A stretch of 64,000 nt of DNA from Palsa-892 sp035295845 (GTDB taxonomy: Bacteria > Pseudomonadota > Alphaproteobacteria > Rhizobiales > Xanthobacteraceae). Below the pieces are notes generated by a model. The model was not told the DNA's origin. It saw only the letters and a list, made by a program, of their open reading frames with translations, and ran no database searches. Position 1 is the first letter of the stretch, and each line of letters opens with the position of its first letter. Shown in pieces: positions 26,938 through 35,706 of this stretch. Location: positions 409,487 through 473,486 of the forward strand of contig DATGIF010000019.1 of the NCBI GenBank assembly GCA_035295845.1, read 5' to 3'. The position numbers and the translations under genes are program-made.

Positions 26938-28080
26938 CTAGAACAAACCCATGGCCCAGCGCCGGTGCTTGGTGTCGATGTCGACGAAGGCGCTCATGCC
27001 GGAGCGCAGCGGCGGATCGTTGGGCTGGCGCTCGAGCCTGATCTTCACGGTGATGCGCTGCACGACCTTCACCCAGTTGCCGCTCGAATTCTGCGCGGGC
27101 AACAGCGAGAACTCGGCGCCGCTCGCGGGGCTGATGCTTTCGACCGTGCCCGTCCAGACGTAATCGGGATAGGTGTCGATCGTGACGTCGACCTGATTGC
27201 CGACCTTCACGAAGGTGAGATCGGTCTCCTTCATGTTCGCTTCGACCCAGACGTCGTCGGTCGAAACGAGACCGATGGCGCCGGTGTTGGTGAGCGCCGC
27301 GGTCTGGGCGACGAGATAGGCGCCGGGCTGGAGAGCGGCGACTTGCGTCGCGATGCCGTTGAACGGCGCGCGCACGGTGGCGTGATCAAGCTGGCGTTGC
27401 GCTTCGTCCACTTGCGCCTTCACCTGCTTGTAAGTCGGATGATCTTCGGGCGCGATGTCCGGGTTCCCGCCGAGGCGGGCGAGCTGCACCTTGGCCTGAT
27501 CGTTCAGCGCCTGCAGCTGCTTCTTCGCGGTTTCAAGGGCGAAACGCGTCTGGTCGTAGGTCGCGCGCGAGCCGCTGCCGGTTTTCGCCAGCGCGTCGGC
27601 GCGGTCGAAATTCACCTGCGCGAGCTCGACCTGCGCCTGCTGGCTCGCAATGTCGCTCTGGATGCGGCGGTAATCCTGCTTCATCGACTGGATGTTGAGA
27701 ACGGTCTGCGCCAGCTGCGCCTTGGCATTGTCGAGGGCGATGCCGAACTGCGTGGGGTCGACCTGGAACAAGACATCGCCCGCCTTGACGTATTGCCCCT
27801 CCTTGACGTTGACCTCGGTGACAATGCCGGAGACGTCGGTCGAAACCATGAGCTTCGCCGCGCGCACATAAGCGTTGTCGGTGGAGGCGTAACGGCCGCC
27901 CATGAGCCAGGCCACGGCCGCGACAAAGGCCACGAGCGCAATGCCGCCGACCATCAAATGAATGCGCAGCCGGCGGCGATCCTTGCGGAGCGCGGCGATA
28001 TAGCCTTTGGCGCCGGCGTATTGCTCGCGCAGCGCCTTGGCGGCGGGCGATTGGCGCAGCTCCTCGGGGACGAACAACAT
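26938..28080 (-). CDS. HlyD/EmrA family efflux adaptor (membrane fusion protein)
   Basis: The 380-residue protein has one N-terminal transmembrane helix (HLMVGGIALVAFVAAVAWLM, about residues 46-65), a split biotinyl-lipoyl domain (VSTDVSGIVTEVNVKEGQYV ... VRAPFNGIATQVAALQPGAY), a long alpha-helical hairpin between them, and a beta-barrel domain with WVEANMKETDLTFVKVGNQV. This is the EmrA type of periplasmic adaptor. It lies 4 nt from both the marR and the permease genes, so the three form one transcription unit. Confidence 0.92.
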   Translation of the reverse strand: MLFVPEELRQSPAAKALREQYAGAKGYIAALRKDRRRLRIHLMVGGIALVAFVAAVAWLMGGRYASTDNAYVRAAKLMVSTDVSGIVTEVNVKEGQYVKAGDVLFQVDPTQFGIALDNAKAQLAQTVLNIQSMKQDYRRIQSDIASQQAQVELAQVNFDRADALAKTGSGSRATYDQTRFALETAKKQLQALNDQAKVQLARLGGNPDIAPEDHPTYKQVKAQVDEAQRQLDHATVRAPFNGIATQVAALQPGAYLVAQTAALTNTGAIGLVSTDDVWVEANMKETDLTFVKVGNQVDVTIDTYPDYVWTGTVESISPASGAEFSLLPAQNSSGNWVKVVQRITVKIRLERQPNDPPLRSGMSAFVDIDTKHRRWAMGLF

Positions 28081-28084
28081 GGCG

Positions 28085-28543
28085 CTACCTCGAGGGCTTG
28101 CCGTGCGCTTCGGCGCGGGCCGTCAGATTCGCCTTGATGCGCGTGAGCGCCGCGCTGGTGGCATCGAGCGTGCGCCGCTCGACGCCGTCGACCATGATCA
28201 TTTCAAGCTCGGCGAGGCATTGATCGATCTCGCGGATGATGGGCGCGGCCTTCGGCTTGAGGTGCAGGCGATGGATGCGGCGGTCCTTGGGGTCGCGGCG
28301 CCGCTCCACGAGCCCCCTCGCCTCCAGCCGGTCGATCAGGCGGCCGATGGTGATGGGCTCGACCTCGATGATGGCGGCAAGCTCGTTCTGCGACAGGCCC
28401 GGCGTGCGGAAGAGCCGCTTCAGGATCACCCATTGCGCGCGCGTCATGCCGCGCTCGCGCGCGCGCTGGTCGGCGGCCGTGCGCATCAAATGCGCGACCT
28501 CATGCAGGAGGAAAATCAGATTGTGCTCGTTCGGGGTTTTCAC
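28085..28543 (-). CDS. MarR family transcriptional regulator of the efflux operon
   Basis: The 152-residue winged-helix regulator starts at GTG 28543, with only a weak AGGGAA site upstream. MarR features: RERGMTRAQWVILKRLFRTP, the recognition helix LSQNELAAIIEVEPITIGRL, and the wing RLEARGLVERRRDPKDRRIH. It is first in the operon with the HlyD adaptor and MFS pump. A 14-bp palindrome 27 nt upstream of its start is the likely operator, so autorepression relieved by a small ligand is the expected mode. Confidence 0.93.
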   Translation of the reverse strand: MKTPNEHNLIFLLHEVAHLMRTAADQRARERGMTRAQWVILKRLFRTPGLSQNELAAIIEVEPITIGRLIDRLEARGLVERRRDPKDRRIHRLHLKPKAAPIIREIDQCLAELEMIMVDGVERRTLDATSAALTRIKANLTARAEAHGKPSR

Positions 28544-28569
28544 GGAGGTATTCCCTAACGCCTGATAAT

Positions 28570-28583
28570 ATAACGCACGTTAT
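28570..28583. promoter_or_regulatory. Palindromic MarR-type operator within an AT-rich promoter
   Basis: ATAACG-CA-CGTTAT is a perfect 14-bp inverted repeat in an AT-rich patch that stands out from the GC-rich surroundings. It lies 27 nt upstream of the marR start, where the -10 region would be. MarR dimers bind such short palindromes. The link to this regulator is inference from position. Confidence 0.7.
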
Positions 28584-28655
28584 TATATAAACGCAATGCG
28601 GCGCGTTGTCAGATAGGCCGCACAAAGTTGAAAGGCCGTAAATGCGAGCCGCGAA

Positions 28656-29822
28656 TTACGCCGGCATCGCGCTTTCGATCAGCCGCACCCAGTAGGAGGC
28701 GCCGAAGGGAATGGCCTTGTCGTTAAAATCGTAGGCGGGGTGATGCAGATTGGCGCTATCGCCATTGCCCATGAAAATAAAGGCGCCGGGGCGCCGCTCG
28801 AGCAGGAAGGCGAAATCCTCGCCGCCCATGACAGGCACGGTCGCGGGATCGACATTGCCCGCGCCTGCGACCTCGCTCGCAATCCGGGTTGCAAATTCGG
28901 TCTCGCCCGGGTGGTTCACCACAACCGGATAGTCGCGCGAATAGACGACCTTGGCCTTGGCGCCATAGGCCGCAGCGACGCCTTCGGCCGTTTCCTTGAC
29001 GCGCCGCTCGAGAACGTCGCGCACATGCGGGTTCAGGCTCCGCGCGGTGCCGCGCAACAGCGCGGTCTGCGGGATCACGTTGTCGGTCGTGCCGGCCTGA
29101 AACAGCGTGATCGAAACCACCGCGCTCTCGAGCGGATCGATATTGCGCGCGACGATCTGCTGCAACGCATTGATGATGGCGCAGCCCACGAGCACGGTAT
29201 CGACCGCCTTGTGCGGACGCGCGGCATGGCCGCCGAGGCCTTCGATCTCGATCTGCAGCCGGTCGGCGGCGGCCATCAAGGGGCCCGGGCGGATCGCGAA
29301 CTTGCCGACGCCCATCCCCGGATAATTATGCAGGCCGTAGACTTCCTGAATGCCGAAGCGGTCGAGCAACCCATCGTCGATCATGGCCTTGGCGCCCGCT
29401 CCGCCCTCTTCCGCCGGCTGGAAGATCAAAACCGCGGTGCCGTCGAAATTGCGCGTCTCGCAAAGGTGGCGAGCGGCGCCGAGGAGCATCGAGGTATGGC
29501 CGTCATGGCCGCAGGCGTGCATCTTGCCGGGCGTCTTCGAGGCATAGGGCAAGCCGGTCGCCTCCTCGATCGGGAGCGCGTCCATGTCCGCGCGCATGCC
29601 GACGACCCGGCCGCTCGCGTGTTTCTTGCCGCGGATGACGCCGACGACGCCGGTGCGGCCGATGCCCGGCACCACCTCGTCGCAGCCGAAGCTTTTCAAT
29701 TTGCCCGCGACTTCCGCCGCCGTGCGGTGAACTTCGTAAAGAAGCTCCGGATGCTGGTGAAAATCGTGCCGCCATTCGGCGATTTCATCGGCACGGTCGG
29801 CGATGCGGTTGAGAACGGGCAT
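28656..29822 (-). CDS. M20 family amidohydrolase (N-acyl-amino-acid / hippurate hydrolase type)
   Basis: The 388-residue metallopeptidase-like enzyme starts ATG 29822. Features: EWRHDFHQHPELLYEVHRTA at the N-terminus; GMRADMDALPIEEATGLPYA; the metal site MHACGHDGHTSMLLGAA at about residues 101-117, with the Cys and His residues typical of the M20D group; FQPAEEGGAGAKAMIDDG; and VMGGEDFAFLLERRPGAFIF near the C-terminus. M20D enzymes hydrolyse N-acyl or conjugated amino acids (N-acetyl-amino acids, hippurate, IAA conjugates). The substrate is unknown. It stands alone upstream of a tRNA gene. Confidence 0.92.
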   Translation of the reverse strand: MPVLNRIADRADEIAEWRHDFHQHPELLYEVHRTAAEVAGKLKSFGCDEVVPGIGRTGVVGVIRGKKHASGRVVGMRADMDALPIEEATGLPYASKTPGKMHACGHDGHTSMLLGAARHLCETRNFDGTAVLIFQPAEEGGAGAKAMIDDGLLDRFGIQEVYGLHNYPGMGVGKFAIRPGPLMAAADRLQIEIEGLGGHAARPHKAVDTVLVGCAIINALQQIVARNIDPLESAVVSITLFQAGTTDNVIPQTALLRGTARSLNPHVRDVLERRVKETAEGVAAAYGAKAKVVYSRDYPVVVNHPGETEFATRIASEVAGAGNVDPATVPVMGGEDFAFLLERRPGAFIFMGNGDSANLHHPAYDFNDKAIPFGASYWVRLIESAMPA

Positions 29823-29939
29823 TGAAGAACTCCGGAAGCGAAAGGCGGAGGGACTTTATGCGGCCCATAGGTAAACGAAAAGGGCTCCTTGTCGCCTACT
29901 ATTGACGCAAGGCGCTCGCCTCCGTAGGTCTTGCCGCGC

Positions 29940-30014
29940 GAGCCCGTAGCTCAGTGGTAGAGCAACTGACTTTTAATCAGTAGGTCGATGGTTCGATCCC
30001 ATCCGGGCTCACCA
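29940..30014 (+). tRNA. tRNA-Lys (anticodon UUU)
   Basis: All arms can be drawn: acceptor GAGCCCG (29940-29946) with CGGGCTC (30004-30010), D arm containing AGCTCAGTGGTAGAGC, anticodon stem ACTGA/TCAGT around loop CTTTTAA with TTT at 29972-29974, T arm GATGG-TTCGATC-CCATC, discriminator A at 30011, and an encoded CCA (30012-30014). The next gene converges on it. No duplicated 3' end suggesting an integration site was found in the window. Confidence 0.96.
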
Positions 30015-30047
30015 ACATGTTTCCCGTACGAATCGATGCACAACCGC

Positions 30048-31634
30048 TCAACTCAGCGGCGTCACCGGTATTGTGGACAGCGTGCCCGGCAAAATGAGCA
30101 CGAGCGCGTAGCTGATCGGCGCATCTTCCATGCCGAGATAGCGGGTCGCGATCGCGATCTCGGTCCTGCGGCTTTCCGGCGCCGCGCGCGCGAACGCTTC
30201 CAGCCTCTCCATGCAGGCCTGATCGTCCTTCAGGCAAAAGACCACGATGCCGTCGCGCTTGATGCGCTCGCCGGTCACCCACGGCGTCCGCTGCGGCCGG
30301 AAGATGTTCAGCGTCGACGGACGGCCGGCGAGATAAAAAGCCGCGCTGTCGGCAAGCGCGTGGGCGCTGCCCAGGAGGCGCAACGGCTGATCGGTCGCCG
30401 CCCGCCAATTTTTTCCGATTTCCTGCGCGAGCAGGCGATATTGCCCGGAATTGTGATTGACCCCCCGCAGGTGGTTGGCAATGGCGAAGGCCGGCGAAAG
30501 GGCGAGCGCCGCGAGCGGCAGCGCGACCGCACAGAGTACGATCGCGGCCACGGCGTTGCGCGTGAGCACGATGCTTTTCGAAGCGAGCAGGAGAACCGGC
30601 AAAAGGCTCACGGCCGGAATTGCCCAGATCGGGGTCAGATCCGAGCGAAGCAACAGAACAACCGGAATGGGAAGCAGAATCGGCAGCCAGAATGCCAAAG
30701 CGGCGAGCCGGCGATCGTCTTCCTTCGGCCAGAAAAAACCCCTGAGCGCCGCCGCCGAAGGCCTTGCCGCGAGCGCGAAGAGCAGCAAGGGCAAGGCGAT
30801 GTAGGCCACAATGCCCAGCAGATAAAGAAGGACTTTCCTCGCGCTGAATGACTCCGAATGACCGCCATGCATCTGCAGCGGATAGCTGAACGCCGAGAAA
30901 TGGTTTTCGTAAAGCCAGACGAGATGCGGCGCGATGATGAGGAGGCCGACCGCGATCGTCACCCATGGCGCCGGCGAGCGAAAATACTCGCGCCGGCGCG
31001 GATCGATGATCGCGGCCAGGCCCAGGCCCGCGATGAGAAAGATCGACCAGTATTTTCCGAGCATGCAGGCCGCGGCGCCCGCGCCGGCGATCGCCGCGAA
31101 CCAGAGATTTCGCGTCGAGTACGACAGTAAAAAGCAATAGGTCGTCAGCGCCCAGAACGGCACCAGCACCGCGTTCACGTTGTACTTGATCGCGAGAAAA
31201 TTGAAGAACGGCACGAGCGTCAAGAGTGCGAGACCGGCCGCGCGCTTGTCAGGATCGAGCCAGTATTTCGAAAGCCGCCAGACGATCCACAGCGCCGCCG
31301 TCGCGGTCGCGATCGCAAGCAGATAAAAGGCCCAGTCGGTGTAAGGAAAAACCTCGAACCAAAGGGCCGCGATCCAGGCGGCGAGCTGCGGATGCTTGGG
31401 GCCGCCGGCCGCGAGCTCGCGCGACCAGATCACGATCTCGGCCATGTCGAAATTGATGTCCTGGCTGCTCTTCTCGATGACCGCATAGAGCGTCCAGACC
31501 GCGAGATACGCGAGCAGCAATAGCCCGGCGTTGCGTTCGCCCTTGCGATGATCGGTGAGCGCCGTAACGAGCCGGTCGCCATAGGCGAGCAACCGGGTCG
31601 ATAAATTTCGCCACGCGGCGGGGAAGCTATTCAT
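30048..31634 (-). CDS. ArnT/PMT-type (GT39/GT83-like) membrane glycosyltransferase, copy 1
   Basis: The 528-residue polytopic protein has about 11-12 transmembrane helices. ATG 31634 is preferred over a TTG seven codons earlier. The first periplasmic loop carries the acidic pair and His-Pro typical of polyprenyl-phosphate-sugar transferases (INFDMAEIVIWSRELAAGGP, then KHPQLAAWIAALWF). The soluble C-terminal part has RLLGSAHALADSAAFYLAGR and AFARAAPESRRTEIAIATRY. Such enzymes move a sugar from an undecaprenyl-phosphate carrier to lipid A, a glycan or a protein. It is a tandem paralogue of the next gene, colinear over its whole length. Donor and acceptor are unknown. Confidence 0.85.
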   Translation of the reverse strand: MNSFPAAWRNLSTRLLAYGDRLVTALTDHRKGERNAGLLLLAYLAVWTLYAVIEKSSQDINFDMAEIVIWSRELAAGGPKHPQLAAWIAALWFEVFPYTDWAFYLLAIATATAALWIVWRLSKYWLDPDKRAAGLALLTLVPFFNFLAIKYNVNAVLVPFWALTTYCFLLSYSTRNLWFAAIAGAGAAACMLGKYWSIFLIAGLGLAAIIDPRRREYFRSPAPWVTIAVGLLIIAPHLVWLYENHFSAFSYPLQMHGGHSESFSARKVLLYLLGIVAYIALPLLLFALAARPSAAALRGFFWPKEDDRRLAALAFWLPILLPIPVVLLLRSDLTPIWAIPAVSLLPVLLLASKSIVLTRNAVAAIVLCAVALPLAALALSPAFAIANHLRGVNHNSGQYRLLAQEIGKNWRAATDQPLRLLGSAHALADSAAFYLAGRPSTLNIFRPQRTPWVTGERIKRDGIVVFCLKDDQACMERLEAFARAAPESRRTEIAIATRYLGMEDAPISYALVLILPGTLSTIPVTPLS

Positions 31635-31746
31635 TTCCAAATGATTTGCGAGCAATGACGGTCGAGTAAATCACAATATACGTACACGTTACCCGACGGC
31701 AGATGAAAACGATGCGTGCGAGGTTCTGCCGCGGTCAGCGAGCCGC

Positions 31747-33339
31747 TCAGAACGGCGCGGTGGAAAGCATTCCCGGCGCAATCGCGATAAAAGTATATGC
31801 GACCGACTCGCCGCTTATACCTAGGTATCTATCGGTCAGCGTGAATTCGCTTCGGCGGCTTGCGGGTGCCGCGCGCGCGAAAGCTTCCAGTTTCTCCATG
31901 CATCCCGGAACATCGCTCGGGCAGAAGACCGCGATTCCTTCGCGCTTGATGCGCGCTTCATCCGCCCATGGCGTCCGCGACGGCAGGTAAATATTCAGCG
32001 TCGAAGGTCTGTCGCGGAGATAAAAGGCGGCGGTATCGGCCAGCGCATGGGCGCCGCCCAAGAGGCGCAAAGGCTGATCCGTCGTCTCGTGCCATTTTTT
32101 TTCAACCGCTTGGGCGAGCAAGTGGAATTGCCCGGCATGGTGGCCATTCCCGCGCAGGTGATAGGAAATGGCGACGCCCGGCGCCAAAACGAGCGCGACG
32201 AGCGGCAATGCGACCGCAATCACCACGATCCTGACGACGTCGTTGCGCGCGAGCGCGATTTTGTCCGAGGAAAGAAAAACCACGGGCAAGAGGCCCATGG
32301 CCGACATCGCCCAGACGGCGGTCAAATCGGAATGAAGCAGGAAGACGACCGGGATCGGCAGCGTGATCGGAAGCCAGAACGCGAGCGAGGCAAGACGGCG
32401 GTCGGCATCGCTCGGCCAGAAAAAATCCTTGATCGCGGCGAGCCCCGGCCTCGCCGCCAAAAAAATGAGCAGCAAGGGAGCGGCGGCAAAGGCAGGCAAA
32501 TCGATCACATAAGAAAACACCTTGTGCGCGACTTCCGCGAGGGTAAGCCCGCCGTGCTGCCCCATCGGGTAAGCGAGAGTGGAAAACCGGTGGCTGAACA
32601 GCCAAGCGACGTGCGGCGCGATGACAAGCGAGCCGGCGGCGATCGTGATCCACGGCGCCGGCGAGCGGAAATAGACGCTTCGACGCGTGTCGATGATCGC
32701 CGCAAGGCTGAGGCCCGCGAGCAAAAAGATCGCCCAATACTTTGCCAGCATGCACGCCGCGGCACCGGCGCCGGCAAGGGCGGCGAAGAAAGGGCTTCGC
32801 GTCGAATACGATACCAAAAAGCTGTAAGCCGTGAGGTTCCAGAACGGAATCAGAGCCGCGTTGGTGTTGTATTTGATCGCGATGAAATTGAAGAACGGCA
32901 CCAGCGCGAGCAGGGCAAGACCGGCGACGCGTTTTTCCGGGTCGAGCCAGCGCTTGGAGAAGATCCACGTGATCCAAAGCGCCGAAGTCGCACTGACGAT
33001 CCCCAACAGGTAATAAGCCCAATCCCGGCAAGGGAAGATCGCAAACCACAACGCCGCGATCCAGGAGGCCAAGGGAGGATGCGTGGGATTGCCCGCGGCA
33101 AGCTCGCGCGACCAAATCACGATCTCCGCCATGTCGAAGTTGATGTCCTGGCTGCTCTTCTGGATCACCGCATAAACCGTCCAGATGGCGATATAGGCCA
33201 GAAGGACCAGGCGGGCGTTCCGTTCGCGCGTGGAAGGATCGGTCAGCGCCGCGACGAGGCGATTGCCAAGGTCGAAAATCCGGGTGGACAATTTCCACCA
33301 GGGTGCGAGAACGCTTTCGGTCGAGGGGAAAAATTGCAT
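31747..33339 (-). CDS. ArnT/PMT-type membrane glycosyltransferase, copy 2
   Basis: A protein of about 530 residues, colinear with the preceding gene from the N-terminus (KSSQDINFDMAEIVIWSREL is identical in both) to the C-terminus (LLGGAHALADTAAFYLRDRP here). ATG 33339 is chosen by comparison with copy 1 (MQFFPS against MNSFPA); GTG 33363 with GGAGG 11 nt upstream is an alternative. The same first-loop acidic/His-Pro motif (NPTHPPLASWIAALWF) is intact, so both copies should be active. The pair is a tandem duplication that has diverged, perhaps to different acceptors. It reads toward the tRNA-Lys gene. Confidence 0.85.
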   Translation of the reverse strand: MQFFPSTESVLAPWWKLSTRIFDLGNRLVAALTDPSTRERNARLVLLAYIAIWTVYAVIQKSSQDINFDMAEIVIWSRELAAGNPTHPPLASWIAALWFAIFPCRDWAYYLLGIVSATSALWITWIFSKRWLDPEKRVAGLALLALVPFFNFIAIKYNTNAALIPFWNLTAYSFLVSYSTRSPFFAALAGAGAAACMLAKYWAIFLLAGLSLAAIIDTRRSVYFRSPAPWITIAAGSLVIAPHVAWLFSHRFSTLAYPMGQHGGLTLAEVAHKVFSYVIDLPAFAAAPLLLIFLAARPGLAAIKDFFWPSDADRRLASLAFWLPITLPIPVVFLLHSDLTAVWAMSAMGLLPVVFLSSDKIALARNDVVRIVVIAVALPLVALVLAPGVAISYHLRGNGHHAGQFHLLAQAVEKKWHETTDQPLRLLGGAHALADTAAFYLRDRPSTLNIYLPSRTPWADEARIKREGIAVFCPSDVPGCMEKLEAFARAAPASRRSEFTLTDRYLGISGESVAYTFIAIAPGMLSTAPF

Positions 33340-33448
33340 AGATGGGGCGACTGAACTGGCCACGACTATACGCGCCTCCGTTGCAAATGGAAAAGCGTGT
33401 TAGCGAGTTTCATATCACCCGCGAAACCTCAGTAAGTCAGGGGCAAAC

Positions 33449-34504
33449 ATGAAAACCCATCGCATCGCGGTGATCCCCGGCGACGGCATCGGCCGCGAGG
33501 TCGTGCCCGAAGGCCTGCGGGTGTTGGAGGCGGCCGGCAAAAAATTCGGCATCGCCTTTCAATGGGACAGCTTCCCGTGGAGCTGCGAATATTACGCCGA
33601 GCATGGCCGCATGATGCCCGATGACGGTCTCGCGCAAATCCGCGGCCACGATGCGATCTTTCTCGGCGCCGTCGGTTTTCCCGGCGTGCCGGATCACGTT
33701 TCGCTCTGGGGCCTCCTGATCCCCATTCGCCGCGAATTCGACCAGTATGCGAATGTGCGGCCGGTGCGGCTGATGCCGGGCATCCGCTCGCCGCTCGCCG
33801 GCCGCAAGATCGGCGACATCGACTTCATTGTCGTGCGCGAAAATACCGAAGGCGAATATTCCTCGATCGGCGGCCGGATTTACGACGGCACCGAGCGCGA
33901 GATGGCGGTGCAGCAGGCGATCTTCACGCGCATCGGCACCGACCGCATCCTGAAATACGCCTTCGAGATTGCGAGCCGGCGGCCGAAAAAACACGTGACG
34001 TCAGCGACGAAATCGAACGGCATCTCGATCTCGATGCCGTATTGGGACGAACGCTTCAAGGCGATGGCCAGGCACTATCCCGATATCCGCACCGACCAGT
34101 TTCACATCGACATTCTGACCGCGCATTTCGTCCAGCATCCGGACTGGTTTGACGTGGTGGTGGGCTCGAACCTCTTCGGTGACATCCTCTCGGACCTTGG
34201 TCCCGCCTGCACCGGCACGATCGGGATCGCGCCGTCGTCGAACCTCAATCCCGAGCGGAAGTTCCCGTCGATGTTCGAGCCGGTGCATGGTTCCGCGCCC
34301 GACATTTACGGCCAGAACATCGCCAATCCCATCGGCCAGATCTGGTCTGGCGCGCTGATGCTCGAACACCTCGGCCACAAGGACGCGGCCGACGCCGTCG
34401 TCGGCGCGATCGAGAAAGTTCTCACCGAAGGACCGCGCACGCCCGATATCGGCGGACAGGCCTCGACGCAGGATCTCGGCAAGGCCGTCGCGGACGCGAT
34501 TTAG
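33449..34504 (+). CDS. Tartrate dehydrogenase / D-malate dehydrogenase (isocitrate/isopropylmalate DH superfamily)
   Basis: The 351-residue enzyme starts ATG 33449. It has AVIPGDGIGREVVPEGLRVL at the N-terminus, GAVGFPGVPDHVSLWGLLIP and FVVRENTEGEYSSIGGRIYD, which is the substrate-loop pattern of the tartrate/D-malate group rather than LeuB. The catalytic region has TSATKSNGISISMPYWDERF, and the metal-binding aspartates lie in VVGSNLFGDILSDLGPA; PVHGSAPDIYGQNIANPIGQ follows. The expected reaction is NAD-dependent oxidative decarboxylation of D-malate, or oxidation of tartrate. It stands alone between the glycosyltransferases and a sulfotransferase. Confidence 0.9.
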   Translation: MKTHRIAVIPGDGIGREVVPEGLRVLEAAGKKFGIAFQWDSFPWSCEYYAEHGRMMPDDGLAQIRGHDAIFLGAVGFPGVPDHVSLWGLLIPIRREFDQYANVRPVRLMPGIRSPLAGRKIGDIDFIVVRENTEGEYSSIGGRIYDGTEREMAVQQAIFTRIGTDRILKYAFEIASRRPKKHVTSATKSNGISISMPYWDERFKAMARHYPDIRTDQFHIDILTAHFVQHPDWFDVVVGSNLFGDILSDLGPACTGTIGIAPSSNLNPERKFPSMFEPVHGSAPDIYGQNIANPIGQIWSGALMLEHLGHKDAADAVVGAIEKVLTEGPRTPDIGGQASTQDLGKAVADAI

Positions 34505-34537
34505 CGAAATATTTTCGCGCCGGGCGAAGCCAGGGAA

Positions 34538-35413
34538 CTATTCGGGCTTGTAGTAAGGCGCGAACGGATCGCCGATCCGCTTGATACAATCCTCGACATA
34601 AGCGAGGTCTTCGCCGCTCAGGTGATTGCGGAAGCCGCCGATCTTGCCTTCGCGGGTCTTGAGCGCGCGCGGGTCCAACGATTGCTGCAGGCTGTGATGC
34701 TGCACAATGCCCTTGGTTTCGACATCGCGCATATTTTCGAAACTGCCCGCCTGAACGGATTCCGCGATGAACTTCTCGTCGATCGGCCAGTTGCCGATGA
34801 AGTGCAACGTATCGCGCAGCACCTTGCCAGGGTCTTTGAATATCCGCTCATAGGATGTGATCATGAGATCGGAAGCGAGATTGCGGTTCTTCCACCATTT
34901 GTTGTGGGCGGCGAGAATTTTCTCGATGCCGGCGCCGGGCGAGCGGATGAATTCCTGCATGGTGCCGCTATAGGTTTTTTGGCGATAATGCGCGTGAAAC
35001 CAGCAAGAGACGATGACGTCGCGCGGATCGCGCACGAGAAAGATGACCTTGCGGCCGGCCCATAGCTCCGGCGTAGCCACGATCGGATGTTGCGGCGGAA
35101 TCGCGTCGATGAAATTCGCCGCGTCGTGATTGTAGCGCGTGAGCCCGCCGGGGTTATGACCCGTCAGCTTCGCCGTTTTCTGCGTTTTTGCGATCGGCAG
35201 GCCGAGGACGAGGGTAAGATAGTGGCCGAGCAAAAACCGGTGCCACGTCCGGCCCGACTTCGGATAGGAAATAAGGAAGATGTCGGTGTCCCTGCGCAGA
35301 CGCCGGATCTCTTCTTCGTATCGGCCGACCCGGATGTTCTGGTGAAGCTTCTGCAGCAGAGGATATTTTTCGCAACGCCATACGTCACGGGTAATCGAGT
35401 TCAGAAGCCCCAT
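34538..35413 (-). CDS. PAPS-dependent sulfotransferase domain protein
   Basis: The 291-residue cytosolic sulfotransferase has the 5'-phosphosulfate loop YPKSGRTWHRFLLGHY near residues 50-65 and the 3'-phosphate motif VIFLVRDPRDVIVSCWFH near 123-140, with MITSYERIFKDPGKVLRDTL and LSGEDLAYVEDCIKRIGDPF towards the end. It should transfer sulfate from PAPS to an unknown acceptor such as a polysaccharide or small molecule. It is divergent from cysD-cysNC, which make PAPS, so local supply and use are linked. Its codon use is slightly less GC-biased than the flanking genes. Confidence 0.88.
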   Translation of the reverse strand: MGLLNSITRDVWRCEKYPLLQKLHQNIRVGRYEEEIRRLRRDTDIFLISYPKSGRTWHRFLLGHYLTLVLGLPIAKTQKTAKLTGHNPGGLTRYNHDAANFIDAIPPQHPIVATPELWAGRKVIFLVRDPRDVIVSCWFHAHYRQKTYSGTMQEFIRSPGAGIEKILAAHNKWWKNRNLASDLMITSYERIFKDPGKVLRDTLHFIGNWPIDEKFIAESVQAGSFENMRDVETKGIVQHHSLQQSLDPRALKTREGKIGGFRNHLSGEDLAYVEDCIKRIGDPFAPYYKPE

Positions 35414-35706
35414 CGACGATTCCCGCGTTACTACTTTGTGTAGGCCAGCCCTGAGCCGTCACGACGCCGCCAAGGTAGCGATTTTGGCAGTTTGCCCGCG
35501 AATTCGCTTTCGTCGGAAACCCACCACAAGACGGCAACAAAGGCAACAAATCCCGCGACGACACGGCTGGATTGCACCGCAGCGGATCTTGCATCTTCTT
35601 GACTTGCAAACCCCACACGCCCAAACCTTGGCCATGTCCGCCGGTATTCTCCAGATTTTGTAAGCGTCTTCCGAGTCTTTATGCCGAAAAACGGACGAAC
35701 TTCGAC
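35414..35706. other. Intergenic region between the sulfotransferase and cysD
   Basis: This 293-bp divergent spacer should hold the promoters of both flanking units. A 61-codon minus-strand frame (35431-35616, GTG start, one hydrophobic stretch VVAGFVAFVAVLWWVS) is open, but it has no ribosome binding site and atypical codons, so I do not call it a gene. No cysteine regulator site could be assigned. Confidence 0.4.

Noticed and set aside
29940..30014. tRNA-Lys as an integration site for an island
   Set aside because: No duplicated tRNA 3' end or integrase was found in the window.
29977..31137. 386-residue minus-strand ORF overlapping tRNA-Lys
   Set aside because: It is the shadow of the first glycosyltransferase in another frame and would run into the tRNA gene.
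35431..35616. Possible small membrane protein between the sulfotransferase and cysD
   Set aside because: No ribosome binding site, GTG start, atypical codons; only noted in the spacer entry.
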